NCBI GenBank assembly: GCA_963774195.1
Contig: CAVZDY010000003.1
Span: 1,735,069-1,799,068, forward strand
Source of the DNA: Roseiarcus sp963774195
Lineage (GTDB): Bacteria > Pseudomonadota > Alphaproteobacteria > Rhizobiales > Beijerinckiaceae
Direction: 5' to 3'
Length of the DNA stretch: 64,000 nt
The notes under the pieces were generated by a model. It made no database searches and was not told the origin of the DNA. It saw nothing but the letters and a program-made list of their open reading frames with translations. Positions 18,849 to 27,800 of this stretch are shown here, piece by piece; positions within the stretch are counted from its first letter, which is position 1, and the number at the start of each line of letters is the position of its first letter. Both the position numbers and the translations under genes were made by a program.

Positions 18849-18851
18849 CGT

Positions 18852-19109
18852 TCATCCAGCGAGCAGCGTATCCAGCCGCCCTATGCTCTCGAGTTCGTGA
18901 AGGTCGTCGCAACCGCCGACATGGTTTTGGCCGATGAAGATTTGCGGCACCGTCGACCGGCCGCCGGCTTTGACCGCCATCGCCGCCTGAGCGGCGCGGT
19001 CGCCGTCGACGCGAATTTCCTCGAAGGCCGCGCCCTTGCTTTGCAGCAACGCTTTGGCGGCGTCGCAATAGGGACAGGTCGACTTGGTGTAGATCACAAT
19101 CGGCGGCAC
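18852..19109 (-). CDS. grxC: Glutaredoxin 3 (dithiol type)
   Basis: An 85-residue dithiol glutaredoxin. The redox motif CPYC follows YTKST near the start, with TVPQIFI (cis-Pro) and GGCDDL completing the glutathione-binding site. It reduces protein disulfides and mixed disulfides using glutathione. It lies between comF upstream and the DUF1178 gene downstream on the minus strand, a common arrangement in alphaproteobacteria. Confidence 0.96.
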   Translation of the reverse strand: MPPIVIYTKSTCPYCDAAKALLQSKGAAFEEIRVDGDRAAQAAMAVKAGGRSTVPQIFIGQNHVGGCDDLHELESIGRLDTLLAG

Positions 19110-19166
19110 GCGTAGCTCCCGTTCCGTAGGCGCGAAGCCCTGATTTCTCGCAGTATATATCGGGTG

Positions 19167-19961
19167 TCACCCGCCAGTCACAACCCGTGCGAAGACGAGA
19201 AGGTCGACATCGCTCGCGCCGGCCCGCAGCAGCGCGCGCGCCGCGGCGTTGGCCGTCGCGCCCGAGGTCAGCACGTCGTCGACGAGAAGGATGCGCCGGC
19301 CCTTGACCGGCGCGCCAGGCGCCACGCGGAAGGCGCCTTGGACATTGCGCGCGCGCTGATCGCGGCTGAGGCCGACCTGGCTGCGCGTCGCCTTCACGCG
19401 CTGCAGCCACTGCGGTTCGAACGGCTTGCCGCTCTTCTCAGCGATCGCGGCCGCCAGCGCCGCCGCCTGGTTGAAGCGACGCGTCCAAAGGCGCATCGCA
19501 TGCAGCGGCGCGGGAACGATCGCGTCCGCATCCGCCAGCAGATCGGCGCCGGCGCGCGCCATCCAGGCGCCGAGCGGGTCGGCGAGTTCGCCACGGTCGG
19601 AATATTTGAGCCGGTGCACGAGTCTACGTGCTGGGCCGTCCTCGAAGCGCGCCACGGCGCGGGCACGGCGGAAGACCGGCGGATCGGCGATCGCTTGCGC
19701 TGAGAGGAGCCCCTCGCCCAGATCATGCTCGAAGGGCGTGCCGAGGCGCTCGCAGAACGGCCGCTCGATGAAGCGCATCGCACGCCAGCAGGCGGCGCAG
19801 AGCGCCCTGGCTTCGCCTGTCGCGGCGGCGCAGGCGAGACAGGTCGGCGGATAGAGCGTGTCGACCCCGAAGCGGCCGAGATTCGCCAGTAGGCCGCTCA
19901 GCCGCAGCACCCACCCCGGCCACGGGGAGCGCTCCGCTCGGCTCGCTAGAGGTAGGCTCAT
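19167..19961 (-). CDS. comF: ComF family phosphoribosyltransferase-like protein
   Basis: A 264-residue ComF-type protein. The N-terminal part has the four-cysteine zinc site (CLACAAA...CAAC), followed by FCERLG. The C-terminal phosphoribosyltransferase domain carries the PRPP loop ILLVDDVLTSGAT (about residues 222-234) and the GLSRDQRARNVQGAF signature. In naturally competent bacteria ComF helps DNA uptake; in others its role is unsettled. The ATG at 19961 is chosen because the longer open frame upstream overlaps the divergent cyclase gene and does not resemble protein. Confidence 0.92.
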   Translation of the reverse strand: MSLPLASRAERSPWPGWVLRLSGLLANLGRFGVDTLYPPTCLACAAATGEARALCAACWRAMRFIERPFCERLGTPFEHDLGEGLLSAQAIADPPVFRRARAVARFEDGPARRLVHRLKYSDRGELADPLGAWMARAGADLLADADAIVPAPLHAMRLWTRRFNQAAALAAAIAEKSGKPFEPQWLQRVKATRSQVGLSRDQRARNVQGAFRVAPGAPVKGRRILLVDDVLTSGATANAAARALLRAGASDVDLLVFARVVTGG

Positions 19962-20057
19962 GGAAGGACTAAAGCAGGATTTGCACGTCGAGGAAATGGT
20001 GATTGCGCCGTTGAAGACGACGCCGGCGTCCGCCACGCAAAACGAGGTATAAGCGCC

Positions 20058-21746
20058 ATGCAGGCACCCGAGGGGGCGACAATGGAGCGCAGGGCGAGGA
20101 TCATCACCGGCCTGACGCTGTTCGCGTACGCGGCGTGCCACTTCCTCGGCCATGCCACCGGAATCTTCGGCGTCATGGCGATGGAGATCGTCGGTCGCGG
20201 CGTCCTGCTCGCGCCATGGCGAACGCCGGCCGGGCGAGCGGCGCTGCTCGTCTGCGTGTTCGTTCACGCCGCGCTCGGCGTGCGCGCCCTGTTCCGGCGC
20301 CATCACCTGCGCATGCCTGCGATCGAAGCCTGGCAACTCGTCCTTGGGTTGTCGATCCCGCCACTCCTCATGGAGCATGTCGTCAATGTTCGCGTCGGCG
20401 CGAGCGCGTTCGGTCTCGCCGACACCTATCATCGCGTGCTTTCGTCCATTTGGACGGGCGGCTCGCTCGCCCAACATTTCGCCCTGCTCAGCCTCGTCTG
20501 GGCGCACGGCTGCATCGGATTGCACCAGTGGCTGAGTCGTCACGAATGGTACCGCCGCCGGCGTGACCTTTTCTTGGCTGGCGCGATCGCCCTGCCATTC
20601 TCGGCCGCACTCGGCGTGACAAACGCCGGCTGGGATGTCGCGGACTCGGTGCTGCGCAATCCGGGCGCGACGGTCGACGCCGCCACGGCCGCTCACGCGG
20701 CCCTCAGCGATTGGACGTGGCGTGGCCAGATCGCCTATGGCGCGGCGATCGGCCTCGCCCTGCTCGCCTGGATTTGGCGCAACGGATTTCGTTCCCGCTC
20801 GACGGCCATACGCGTCACCTATCCGGGTGGCCGCGTCGTCGCCGTCCCGCGCGGCTTCTCGATCCTCGAGACGAGCCGCTGGGCCCGCATTCCGCACGCC
20901 TCCTCCTGCGGCGGACGCGGACGCTGCTCGACCTGCCGCATCCGCATCGTCGCGGGCGAGGCGAGTGCGCCGGAAATCCTGCGCGCCGAACGGGAGACGC
21001 TCGAGCGCATCAACGCGCCGCGGCATGTGCGTCTCGCCTGTCAGTTGCGCCCGCGCGCCGACATCGAGGTCGTTCCGCTGGTCCCGGTCGCTTCTCACGC
21101 GCGCCCCTTGCACGCGCAGGGCGAAAGCCGGGAGGTGCTGGTGACGGCGATGTTCCTCGACCTGCGCGAATCGACGCGCTTCGCGGCGGGCCGCCTGCCC
21201 TTCGACGCGCTCTATGTGGTCGAGCACTATGTGCGGCTGGTAACGGCGGCCATCGAGGCCAATGGCGGCGTCGTCACCGGGGTCGCGGGGGACGGCGTGA
21301 TGAGCCTCTTCGGGGTCGGCGCCGGCCCTGTGGCGGGCGCGCGCGGCGCTCTCAGAGCGATCAGCGCTGCGTGGGACGCCATCGACGGATTGTCGCGCGA
21401 ACTCGCCGGTGAGCTCGATCGCCCTTTGCGCTTCGGCGCCGGCCTTCACGCCAGCCCGTGCGCGGTGCGCTCGATACCGATGCTCGGCCAGCCGTCGCTG
21501 CAGTTCCTCGGCGAAGCCGGCAACGTCGCTTCGCGCCTGGAAGCCGCGACGAAACCCCAGAAGTGCGTTTGCATCATCTCCGAAGCGGTGTTCGAGCTTG
21601 CGGAGACGCCGATCCCCGAGGGGCTCGCGCGTGAGGAACTCGCCGTTCGCGGCCTCGACGACCTCGTCTCGGCCCGCCTGCTGCGCGAGCGAGGCGAGGC
21701 CGACTTCGGCGAATTCGCGCCGCTGACGGAATCGACCGCGGCCTGA
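20058..21746 (+). CDS. Membrane-anchored [2Fe-2S] ferredoxin-adenylate/guanylate cyclase fusion
   Basis: A 562-residue three-part protein. Residues about 12-240 form a membrane domain of five or so helices rich in histidines (H28, H32, H70, H107, H140, H150, H156), recalling the haem-binding membrane subunits of succinate/fumarate reductase. Residues about 250-342 are a plant-type ferredoxin domain with Cys284, Cys290, Cys293 and Cys328, the ligands of a [2Fe-2S] cluster. Residues about 357-520 are a class III nucleotide cyclase domain, with the metal aspartates in FLDLREST and VAGDGVMSLFG and the GEAGNVASRLE signature. The layout suggests a redox- or quinone-controlled cyclic nucleotide source (inference). 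It is divergent from comF with a 96-base gap. Confidence 0.88.
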   Translation: MQAPEGATMERRARIITGLTLFAYAACHFLGHATGIFGVMAMEIVGRGVLLAPWRTPAGRAALLVCVFVHAALGVRALFRRHHLRMPAIEAWQLVLGLSIPPLLMEHVVNVRVGASAFGLADTYHRVLSSIWTGGSLAQHFALLSLVWAHGCIGLHQWLSRHEWYRRRRDLFLAGAIALPFSAALGVTNAGWDVADSVLRNPGATVDAATAAHAALSDWTWRGQIAYGAAIGLALLAWIWRNGFRSRSTAIRVTYPGGRVVAVPRGFSILETSRWARIPHASSCGGRGRCSTCRIRIVAGEASAPEILRAERETLERINAPRHVRLACQLRPRADIEVVPLVPVASHARPLHAQGESREVLVTAMFLDLRESTRFAAGRLPFDALYVVEHYVRLVTAAIEANGGVVTGVAGDGVMSLFGVGAGPVAGARGALRAISAAWDAIDGLSRELAGELDRPLRFGAGLHASPCAVRSIPMLGQPSLQFLGEAGNVASRLEAATKPQKCVCIISEAVFELAETPIPEGLAREELAVRGLDDLVSARLLRERGEADFGEFAPLTESTAA

Positions 21747-21784
21747 CGTCCAGCTCTCTTCAGCTATTGGAGCGTCAGCTAAGA

Positions 21785-21935
21785 GGAACCGTCTTTGCGA
21801 GCGGAGCGAAGCAATGCAGCGATCGAGGTCTCGCCAGCAATTCGCGAGTCGTTCCGTGGGCGCCCCGATCTCTGGATCGCCGCGCTTCGCTCGCGAGGAC
21901 GACAGAGGACTGGCTCAACCAAAAGACAGCGCTGA
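21785..21935 (+). repeat. Dispersed repeat family A, long copy
   Basis: The longest copy of this family: it contains GCGAGCGGAGCGAAGCAAT, GATCGAGGTCTCGCCAGCAA, a GTCGTTCCGTGGGCG block, CTGGATCGCCGCG, TCGCGAGGACGACAG and a final GGCTCAACCAAAAGACAGCG. The same blocks in the same order, on the opposite strand, form the copy at 46693-46820. The stretch lies between the cyclase stop and the next gene. Confidence 0.75.
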
Positions 21936-21992
21936 ACAAGGAGCAGACCTTCGCCTTTGCGCGCGAAGCCGGGCCGAAGTCATAAGGGCGCC

Positions 21993-22886
21993 GTGCCAAA
22001 CGCCGAACCCCATCGCCTTTTCGACCGCGCGCTCCTCGCCGAGCGCTTGCGCCGCGCGCTGCTCGCTGGCGAGCCCGGCGCGGATTTCCTGCTGCGCCGC
22101 GCCGCCGAGGAGCTCGCCGACCGGCTGAGCTTCATCCGGCGCGAATTCGCAACGGCGGCCGACGTCGGCACGCCCGGTCCGCATGCCGCCGAGGTGCTGG
22201 CGGCGCGCGGCGGCGGCTTCACGCTGCAACTCGCGCCCCTCGCCCCCGCCGCCGGCCGCGGCCCCTATGCGCGCGCCGTCGGCGACCTCGAAGCCCTGCC
22301 GCTGGCGGCGGAGCGCTGCGACCTCATCGTCTCGCTGATGGCGCTGCATCATGTGAACGACTTGCCGGGGGCGCTGATCCAGATCCGCCACGCGCTCCGC
22401 CCCGACGGCCTTTTCCTCGGTGCGCTCGCCGGCGGCGACACGCTGACCGAACTGCGCCAGAGCCTGACGATCGCCGAGAGCGACGCGCTCGGCGGCGCCG
22501 CGCCGCGCGTCGCGCCCTTCGCCGACGTGCGCGCGCTCGGCTCGCTGATGCAGCGGGCGGGATTCGCGCTGCCGGTGGTGGACGCCGATTCTGTCGTCGT
22601 GCGCTATCCCGACATCTTCGCCCTGATGCGCGACTTGCGCGCGTTCGGCGCCGCCAATGCGCTCAACTTGCGCAGCCGCAAGCCGCTGCGGCGCGACGTG
22701 CTGATGCGCGCCGCCGCCGTCTACGCCGAGCGCTTCGCCGACCCCGACGGGCGTCTGCGCGCGACGTTCGAGATCATCTGGCTCACCGGCTGGGCGCCGC
22801 ACGAAAGCCAGCCGAAAGCGTTGAAGCCGGGCTCGGCGAAGATGCGCCTCGCCGACGCGCTGAAGCCGCGCGAGGACGGCCAATGA
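21993..22886 (+). CDS. BioC-like SAM-dependent methyltransferase
   Basis: A 297-residue class I methyltransferase-fold protein of the BioC/NDUFAF5-like group. The start is a GTG at 21993 (N-terminus PNAEPHRLFDRALL, typical of the group). The core includes LEALPLAAERCDLIVSLMAL and the ALRPDGLFLGALAGGDTL segment. The glycine-rich SAM loop is diverged (ADVGTPGPHA), as in the mitochondrial complex I assembly homologues. Its substrate is unknown; the homologue NDUFAF5 modifies a complex I subunit. The stop overlaps the next gene by ATGA. Confidence 0.85.
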   Translation: MPNAEPHRLFDRALLAERLRRALLAGEPGADFLLRRAAEELADRLSFIRREFATAADVGTPGPHAAEVLAARGGGFTLQLAPLAPAAGRGPYARAVGDLEALPLAAERCDLIVSLMALHHVNDLPGALIQIRHALRPDGLFLGALAGGDTLTELRQSLTIAESDALGGAAPRVAPFADVRALGSLMQRAGFALPVVDADSVVVRYPDIFALMRDLRAFGAANALNLRSRKPLRRDVLMRAAAVYAERFADPDGRLRATFEIIWLTGWAPHESQPKALKPGSAKMRLADALKPREDGQ

Positions 22887-23557
22887 TCCCCTGGGTCGAA
22901 CTCGGCAAGACGTCCGTGCCGGGCGGCGGTGAAATGCGCCTGATGCGCCGCGGCCAGGAATTTTCGATCCGGCTCGGCGTCAAGGAATTGATGAACAGCC
23001 GGCTCAGCGGCTCGGAAGAGGCGCTCGCCACGCTCGCCTGCGCGCGCATCGCCGGGGTCGCACGGCCGCGCGTGCTGATCGGCGGGCTCGGCATGGGCTT
23101 CACCTTGCGCGCCGCGCTCGCCGCGCTTCCCCCGGAGGCGGAGATCGAGGTCGCCGAGATCGTGCCGGCGGTCGCCGAATGGGCCAAAACCGAGATGGCG
23201 GCGATCTTCGCGGGCTCGCTCGGCGATCCGCGCGCGCGCGTCGAACTCAAGGACGTGGGGCAAATCATCGGCTCCGCGCGGGCAGGCTACGACGCCATTC
23301 TGCTCGACGTCGACAACGGACCCGAGGGCATGACGCGCCAGGCCAACGACGACCTCTACGCCTCCCGAGGCCTTGCGACCGCCCGAGGGGCGCTGCGGCC
23401 CGGCGGCGTCCTGGCGGTCTGGTCGGTCGCGCCCGACCGTCGCTTCACGCAAAGGCTACGCCAGGCCGGCTTTGCGACCGAGGAAGTCGTTTCGCGCGCG
23501 AGAGGCGCGCGCGGCGGGGCAAGACATATCATCTGGCTTGCGACGCGGCCGCGCTGA
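22883..23557 (+). CDS. Spermidine synthase-like methyltransferase-fold protein
   Basis: A 224-residue protein with the Rossmann fold of spermidine/spermine synthases: VLIGGLGMGFTLRAAL (nucleotide loop), EIVPAVAEWA (acidic residue after strand 2), and LLDVDNGPEG near strand 4. It is shorter than true spermidine synthases and lacks their N-terminal beta-domain, so polyamine synthesis is doubtful. It is translationally coupled to the BioC-like gene (ATGA). A dispersed repeat follows its stop. Confidence 0.83.
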   Translation: MIPWVELGKTSVPGGGEMRLMRRGQEFSIRLGVKELMNSRLSGSEEALATLACARIAGVARPRVLIGGLGMGFTLRAALAALPPEAEIEVAEIVPAVAEWAKTEMAAIFAGSLGDPRARVELKDVGQIIGSARAGYDAILLDVDNGPEGMTRQANDDLYASRGLATARGALRPGGVLAVWSVAPDRRFTQRLRQAGFATEEVVSRARGARGGARHIIWLATRPR

Positions 23558-23570
23558 AAGCTCAGCCGCC

Positions 23571-23662
23571 CCGTCATTGCGAGCGCAGCGAAGCAATCCA
23601 TCTGCGCCAAGGATGCAAGCGGAGGCGTCGATTGCTTCGTCGCTGTGCTCCTCGCGATGACG
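23571..23662. repeat. Dispersed inverted repeat family B
   Basis: The ends are inverted: CCGTCATTGCGAGC at the left and CTCGCGATGACGG at the right, with internal GAAGCAATCC / GATTGCTTCG pairs. Transcribed RNA would fold into a long hairpin. It lies between two convergent genes and could act as a bidirectional terminator. A second copy is at 24703-24787. Confidence 0.7.
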
Positions 23663-23675
23663 GAGCCAAGCAGCC

Positions 23676-24605
23676 CTACTCCGCCCCCGCGCTCGCCCGC
23701 TTGGCGATGACGCGCGAAGGGTTGGTGGCGGTTCCGGTCAGCACCACGCCGGCGAGCACGCCGGTGAGGCCGATCCAGGACGATGGGCCGACCGGCTCGC
23801 CGAGCGCCCAGGCGCCGGCGATGAGGCCGAGACATGGCACGATGTAATTGTTGAGCGCAGCGAAGGTGGCCCCCGCCGCAGCGATCAGCTGGAAATAGAC
23901 GAAATAAGCGAGCGCGGTGTTGAAGACGCCGAGCGCAACGAGCGCGGCGAGCGGCCCGATGGGCTTCGTCAGCAAGTCGACTGGCGACGGCGGCCCTGAT
24001 GTCGCGAGCACGAGACCGAACAGCAGCGCCGACGAGATCAGCATCGACCCGGTCGCCGTCATCGCCGCGCCGATCTCGCGCGAGACATCGCGGGAAAGAA
24101 GCGCGCCAGCCGCGAAGCCCAGCGCGCCGAGCAGCGACAACGCGCGCCCGAGGCCGGGCGCGGCGTCCGCTGTCGCGCCCACCGCGGCCAGCGGCGAGGT
24201 GAGCGAGACGGCGACGCCGGCAAGCCCCAGCCCGAGACCGAGCGCCGCGCGCATGTTCCAGACCTCGTTGAGCCCCAACACGCGCGCCAGCACGAAGGTG
24301 AAGATCGGCATGGCGCCCATCATCAGCGCCATATCGGCGCTCGTCGTCATATGCGCCGCGATGCCGAACAGCAGGAACGGCGCCGCCTGCCCGGCGACCG
24401 CCAGCGCCGCGATCTTGCCCCACAGCCGCGGCGCGCGCGGCCACTTCGCGCGCATCATCAGCGCGACGACCGCGAGCGTCAGAGCGGCGATCCCGGAGCG
24501 GCCAAAGGCGAAAGTCGCGCCGTCGAAGCTCTGCGAGGCGATCTTGATCAGCAGAAAGGACGTGCCCCACAGGAGCGAAAGGAAGGCGAGAACGAGATAG
24601 GACAC
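23676..24605 (-). CDS. EamA/DMT family transporter
   Basis: A 309-residue drug/metabolite transporter with ten hydrophobic segments in two EamA repeats; the first opens FLSLLWGTSFLLIK, the second follows PGLGRALSLLGALGFAAGALLS. The GTG at 24605 gives the standard N-terminus, although the frame continues to a TTG at 24662. The substrate is unknown. It is flanked on both sides by family B repeats and has no obvious operon partner. Confidence 0.87.
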   Translation of the reverse strand: MSYLVLAFLSLLWGTSFLLIKIASQSFDGATFAFGRSGIAALTLAVVALMMRAKWPRAPRLWGKIAALAVAGQAAPFLLFGIAAHMTTSADMALMMGAMPIFTFVLARVLGLNEVWNMRAALGLGLGLAGVAVSLTSPLAAVGATADAAPGLGRALSLLGALGFAAGALLSRDVSREIGAAMTATGSMLISSALLFGLVLATSGPPSPVDLLTKPIGPLAALVALGVFNTALAYFVYFQLIAAAGATFAALNNYIVPCLGLIAGAWALGEPVGPSSWIGLTGVLAGVVLTGTATNPSRVIAKRASAGAE

Positions 24606-24702
24606 AGGCGGCCTGCGGGACGGGAAACCAGCATGGCTAGCAAGGGGGCGGGGGAATGGCAAACGGGGGCGAGCCGAGGCGGTGCGGCGACCTCGCCTCG
24701 AT

Positions 24703-24845
24703 CGTCATTGCGAGGAGCGCAGCGACGAAGCAATCCATCGTTCCGCTTGGCGCTGCTGGATTGCTTCGCTTACGCTCGCAATGACGGCTTCGGCTCGAGC
24801 AAAACGGGCCGCGTGGGTGGCCGGGACGAGCCCGGCCATGACGCT
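24703..24845. repeat. Dispersed repeats, families B and C in tandem
   Basis: The first part (24703-24787) is a family B inverted repeat starting CGTCATTGCGAGGAGCGCAG and ending CTCGCAATGACGG. The second part (about 24812-24843) matches family C, with GTGGCCGGGACGAGCCCGGC. The whole stretch separates the EamA transporter from dnaE2 and contains no gene. Confidence 0.65.
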
Positions 24846-24884
24846 CTTGATTGCTGCGCTTGATGGTTTGCCAAGCCCCAATGC

Positions 24885-27800
24885 TCAATGAAACCGCCGG
24901 CCGAGCGGAATGGCGTGCTGCGCTTCGCGCTCGTCGGGCTCAGGGGGAGGAAGACGGGCGTCGGCGAACAATTGGACCTGCGCGAAGTGGTTGCCCTGGC
25001 GCTTCTGCGCCATCGTCAATTGCGGACGGCGCAATTCGTCGGCGCGTGCGTGCGTTGCGATGTCGCGTCCGTGCTCGGAGAGCAGGCCGAGCATCGGCGT
25101 CAGATCCTCCATGCGCTCGACGACGAGATGCACGACGCCCAATTCGCTCTGCAATTTGCCTGTGGCGACGACGAAGCGCGCGCCGATGACGATGGCGCGC
25201 AGCCGCTCGAACGCCTTCGGCCAGACGATCAGATTGGCGACGCCCGTCTCGTCCTCCAGCGTCATGAAGATCACGCCCTTCGCGGTGCCCGGGCGCTGGC
25301 GCACCAGCACCAGGCCGGCGACGCTGACGCGCTCGCCGTTCGGCGCGCGCGTCAGCGCCTCGGCGCGCTTGACGCCGCGCGCGTCGAGCCGCGCGCGCAT
25401 GAAGGCGACGGGATGGGCCTTCAGCGACAGCGACAGGCGCCGGTAGTCCTCGACGACATGCGCGCCGAGCGGCATCGGCGGCAATTTGGCGTCGGGTTCG
25501 CCGTCGCGCTCGGGGCGGCTGGCGGCGAACAGCGGCAGATCATCCTGATCGCCGACCCGGTCCAGGCCGCGCACCGCCCATAGCGCCTGGCGCCGGTCGA
25601 GGCCGAGCGAGCGAAAGGCGTCGGCGTCGGCGAGACGCTCCAGCGTCGCCGGGCTGAGGCCCGAGCGCAGCCAGAGATCGCGCACCGAATCGTAGCCCGC
25701 CCCGCGCGCCTCGACGAGCTTGCGCATGTCCTCCTCCTTGGCGCCGATGATCTGGCGAAAGCCCAGCCGCACCGCATGCGTCGAGCGGATGTGCTCGGCC
25801 ATCGAGGCGTGGCGGGGATGGATTTGTCCCTTCTCCCGCGCAGCGGGAGAAGGGTCTTCGCTCTCCAGCGTGCAATCCCAGTCCGACAGGTTCACGTCGA
25901 CCTCGCGCACCTCGACGCCGTGCTCGCGCGCGTCGCGCACGAGTTGGGAGGGCGCGTAGAAGCCGAGCGGCTGCGAATTGAGCATCGCGGCGAGGAACAC
26001 GTCGGGATAGCGGCACTTCATCCAGCACGAGGCGTAGACGATCAGCGCGAAGCTCGCCGCATGGCTCTCGGGAAAGCCGTATTCGCCAAAACCTTCGATC
26101 TGATGGAAGCAGCGCTCGGCGAATTCCCGGGGGTAGCCCTTGGCCGCCATGCCCTCGACCATCTTGGCCTGAAAGGTCGCAATCGTGCCGACGCGGCGGA
26201 AGGTCGCCATCGCGCGACGCAGCCGGTCCGCCTCCGCCGGCGTGAAGCCGGCGGCGACGATGGCGATCTTCATCGCCTGTTCCTGGAACAGCGGCACGCC
26301 GAGCGTCTTGCCGAGCACCGACTCCAATTCCTTGGAGGGAAAGACGACGTCCTCCACGCCCTGACGGCGGCGCAGATAGGGATGCACCATGTCGCCCTGG
26401 ATCGGCCCTGGGCGCACGATCGCGACCTCGATGACGAGGTCGTAGAATTTTTCCGGCTTGAGCCGCGGCAGCATCGACATTTGCGCGCGGCTCTCGATCT
26501 GGAACACGCCGATCGTGTCGGCGCGCTGGATCATCGCGTAGACCTCAGGCTCCTCGAAGGGGATCGAGGTGAGCGACAGGCGCTTGCCGTAGTGCTTGTC
26601 CAAGAGATCGAAGCTCTTGCTCATCGCGGTGAGCATGCCGAGCGCGAGCACGTCGACCTTCAGGATGCCGAGCGCGTCGAGATCGTCCTTGTCCCACTCG
26701 ATGGTCGTGCGGTCCTCCATCGCCGCATTCATGATCGGCGCGACTTCGTCGAGACGGTCGCGGGTGATGACGAAGCCGCCGCTGTGCTGCGTGATATGGC
26801 GGGGAAAGCCGGTCAGCTCCTGCGCCAGCCGCAACGCCGCAGCGAGCGTCGGATCGGCGGGATCGAGGCCGGCGGCCTTGGCGCGCTCCGCGCCGGTCGG
26901 CCCGGAATCCTGGCCCCACGAGATGGAGCCGAGCGCGACGATGACGTCCTCGGAGAGGCCGAACACCTTGGCGGTCTCGCGGATCGCCGAGCGCGTGCGA
27001 TAGGTCGTCACCGCCGCCGCGAGGCCGGCGCGCTCGCGCCCATAGCGCCGGTAGATGTACTGGATCACCTCCTCGCGCTTCTCGTGCTCGAAATCGACGT
27101 CGATGTCGGGCGGCTCGTTGCGCTCGGGCGAGATGAAGCGCTCGAACAGGAGATCGAACTTGGCGGGATCGACCTCGGTAATCCCGAGGCAATAGCAGAC
27201 CGTCGAATTGGCCGCCGAGCCGCGCCCCTGGCACAGGATGCCGCGCGTCTTGGCGTAGCGGACGATGTCGTGCACGGTGAGGAAATAGGGCGCGTATTTC
27301 AATTCGCCGATCAGCGCGAGCTCGTGATCGAGCGCCTGGCGCACATTGGCGGGAACGCCGTAGGGATAGCGCGCCCGCGCGCCCGCCTCGGCGAAGGCTT
27401 CGAGCGCGGCCTGCGGCGTCGCGAAGCCCTCGCGCAGCTCCAAGGGATAATCATGGGCGAGCTCGTCGAGACTGAAGGAGAGGCCGGCGAGGAAATGGAT
27501 CGTCTCCTCGGTCGCCTGCGGCGCCTCGGCGAACAGGCGCGCCATTTCGGCGGGCGATTTGAGATGGCGCTCGGCGTTGGCCTGGATCAGCCGCCCGGCG
27601 GCTTCGAGCGTCGTCTTCTCGCGAATGCAGGTCAGAACGTCGGCGAGCTCGCGCCGCTCCGGCGCATGCATCAGGACGTCGTTGGCGGCGATCAGCGGCG
27701 CGCCGAGCTTGCGCGCGAGCGCCGCGCGCTGGGCGAGCGCGCCGCGCATGTCGGCGCCATAGGTGAGGCTCGCGCCGATCCACAGGCGATCGGGATAGGC

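Noticed and set aside
19962..21449. Upstream extension of the ComF frame
   Set aside because: The extra 496 codons are antisense to the cyclase fusion and do not look like protein; ComF starts at 19961.
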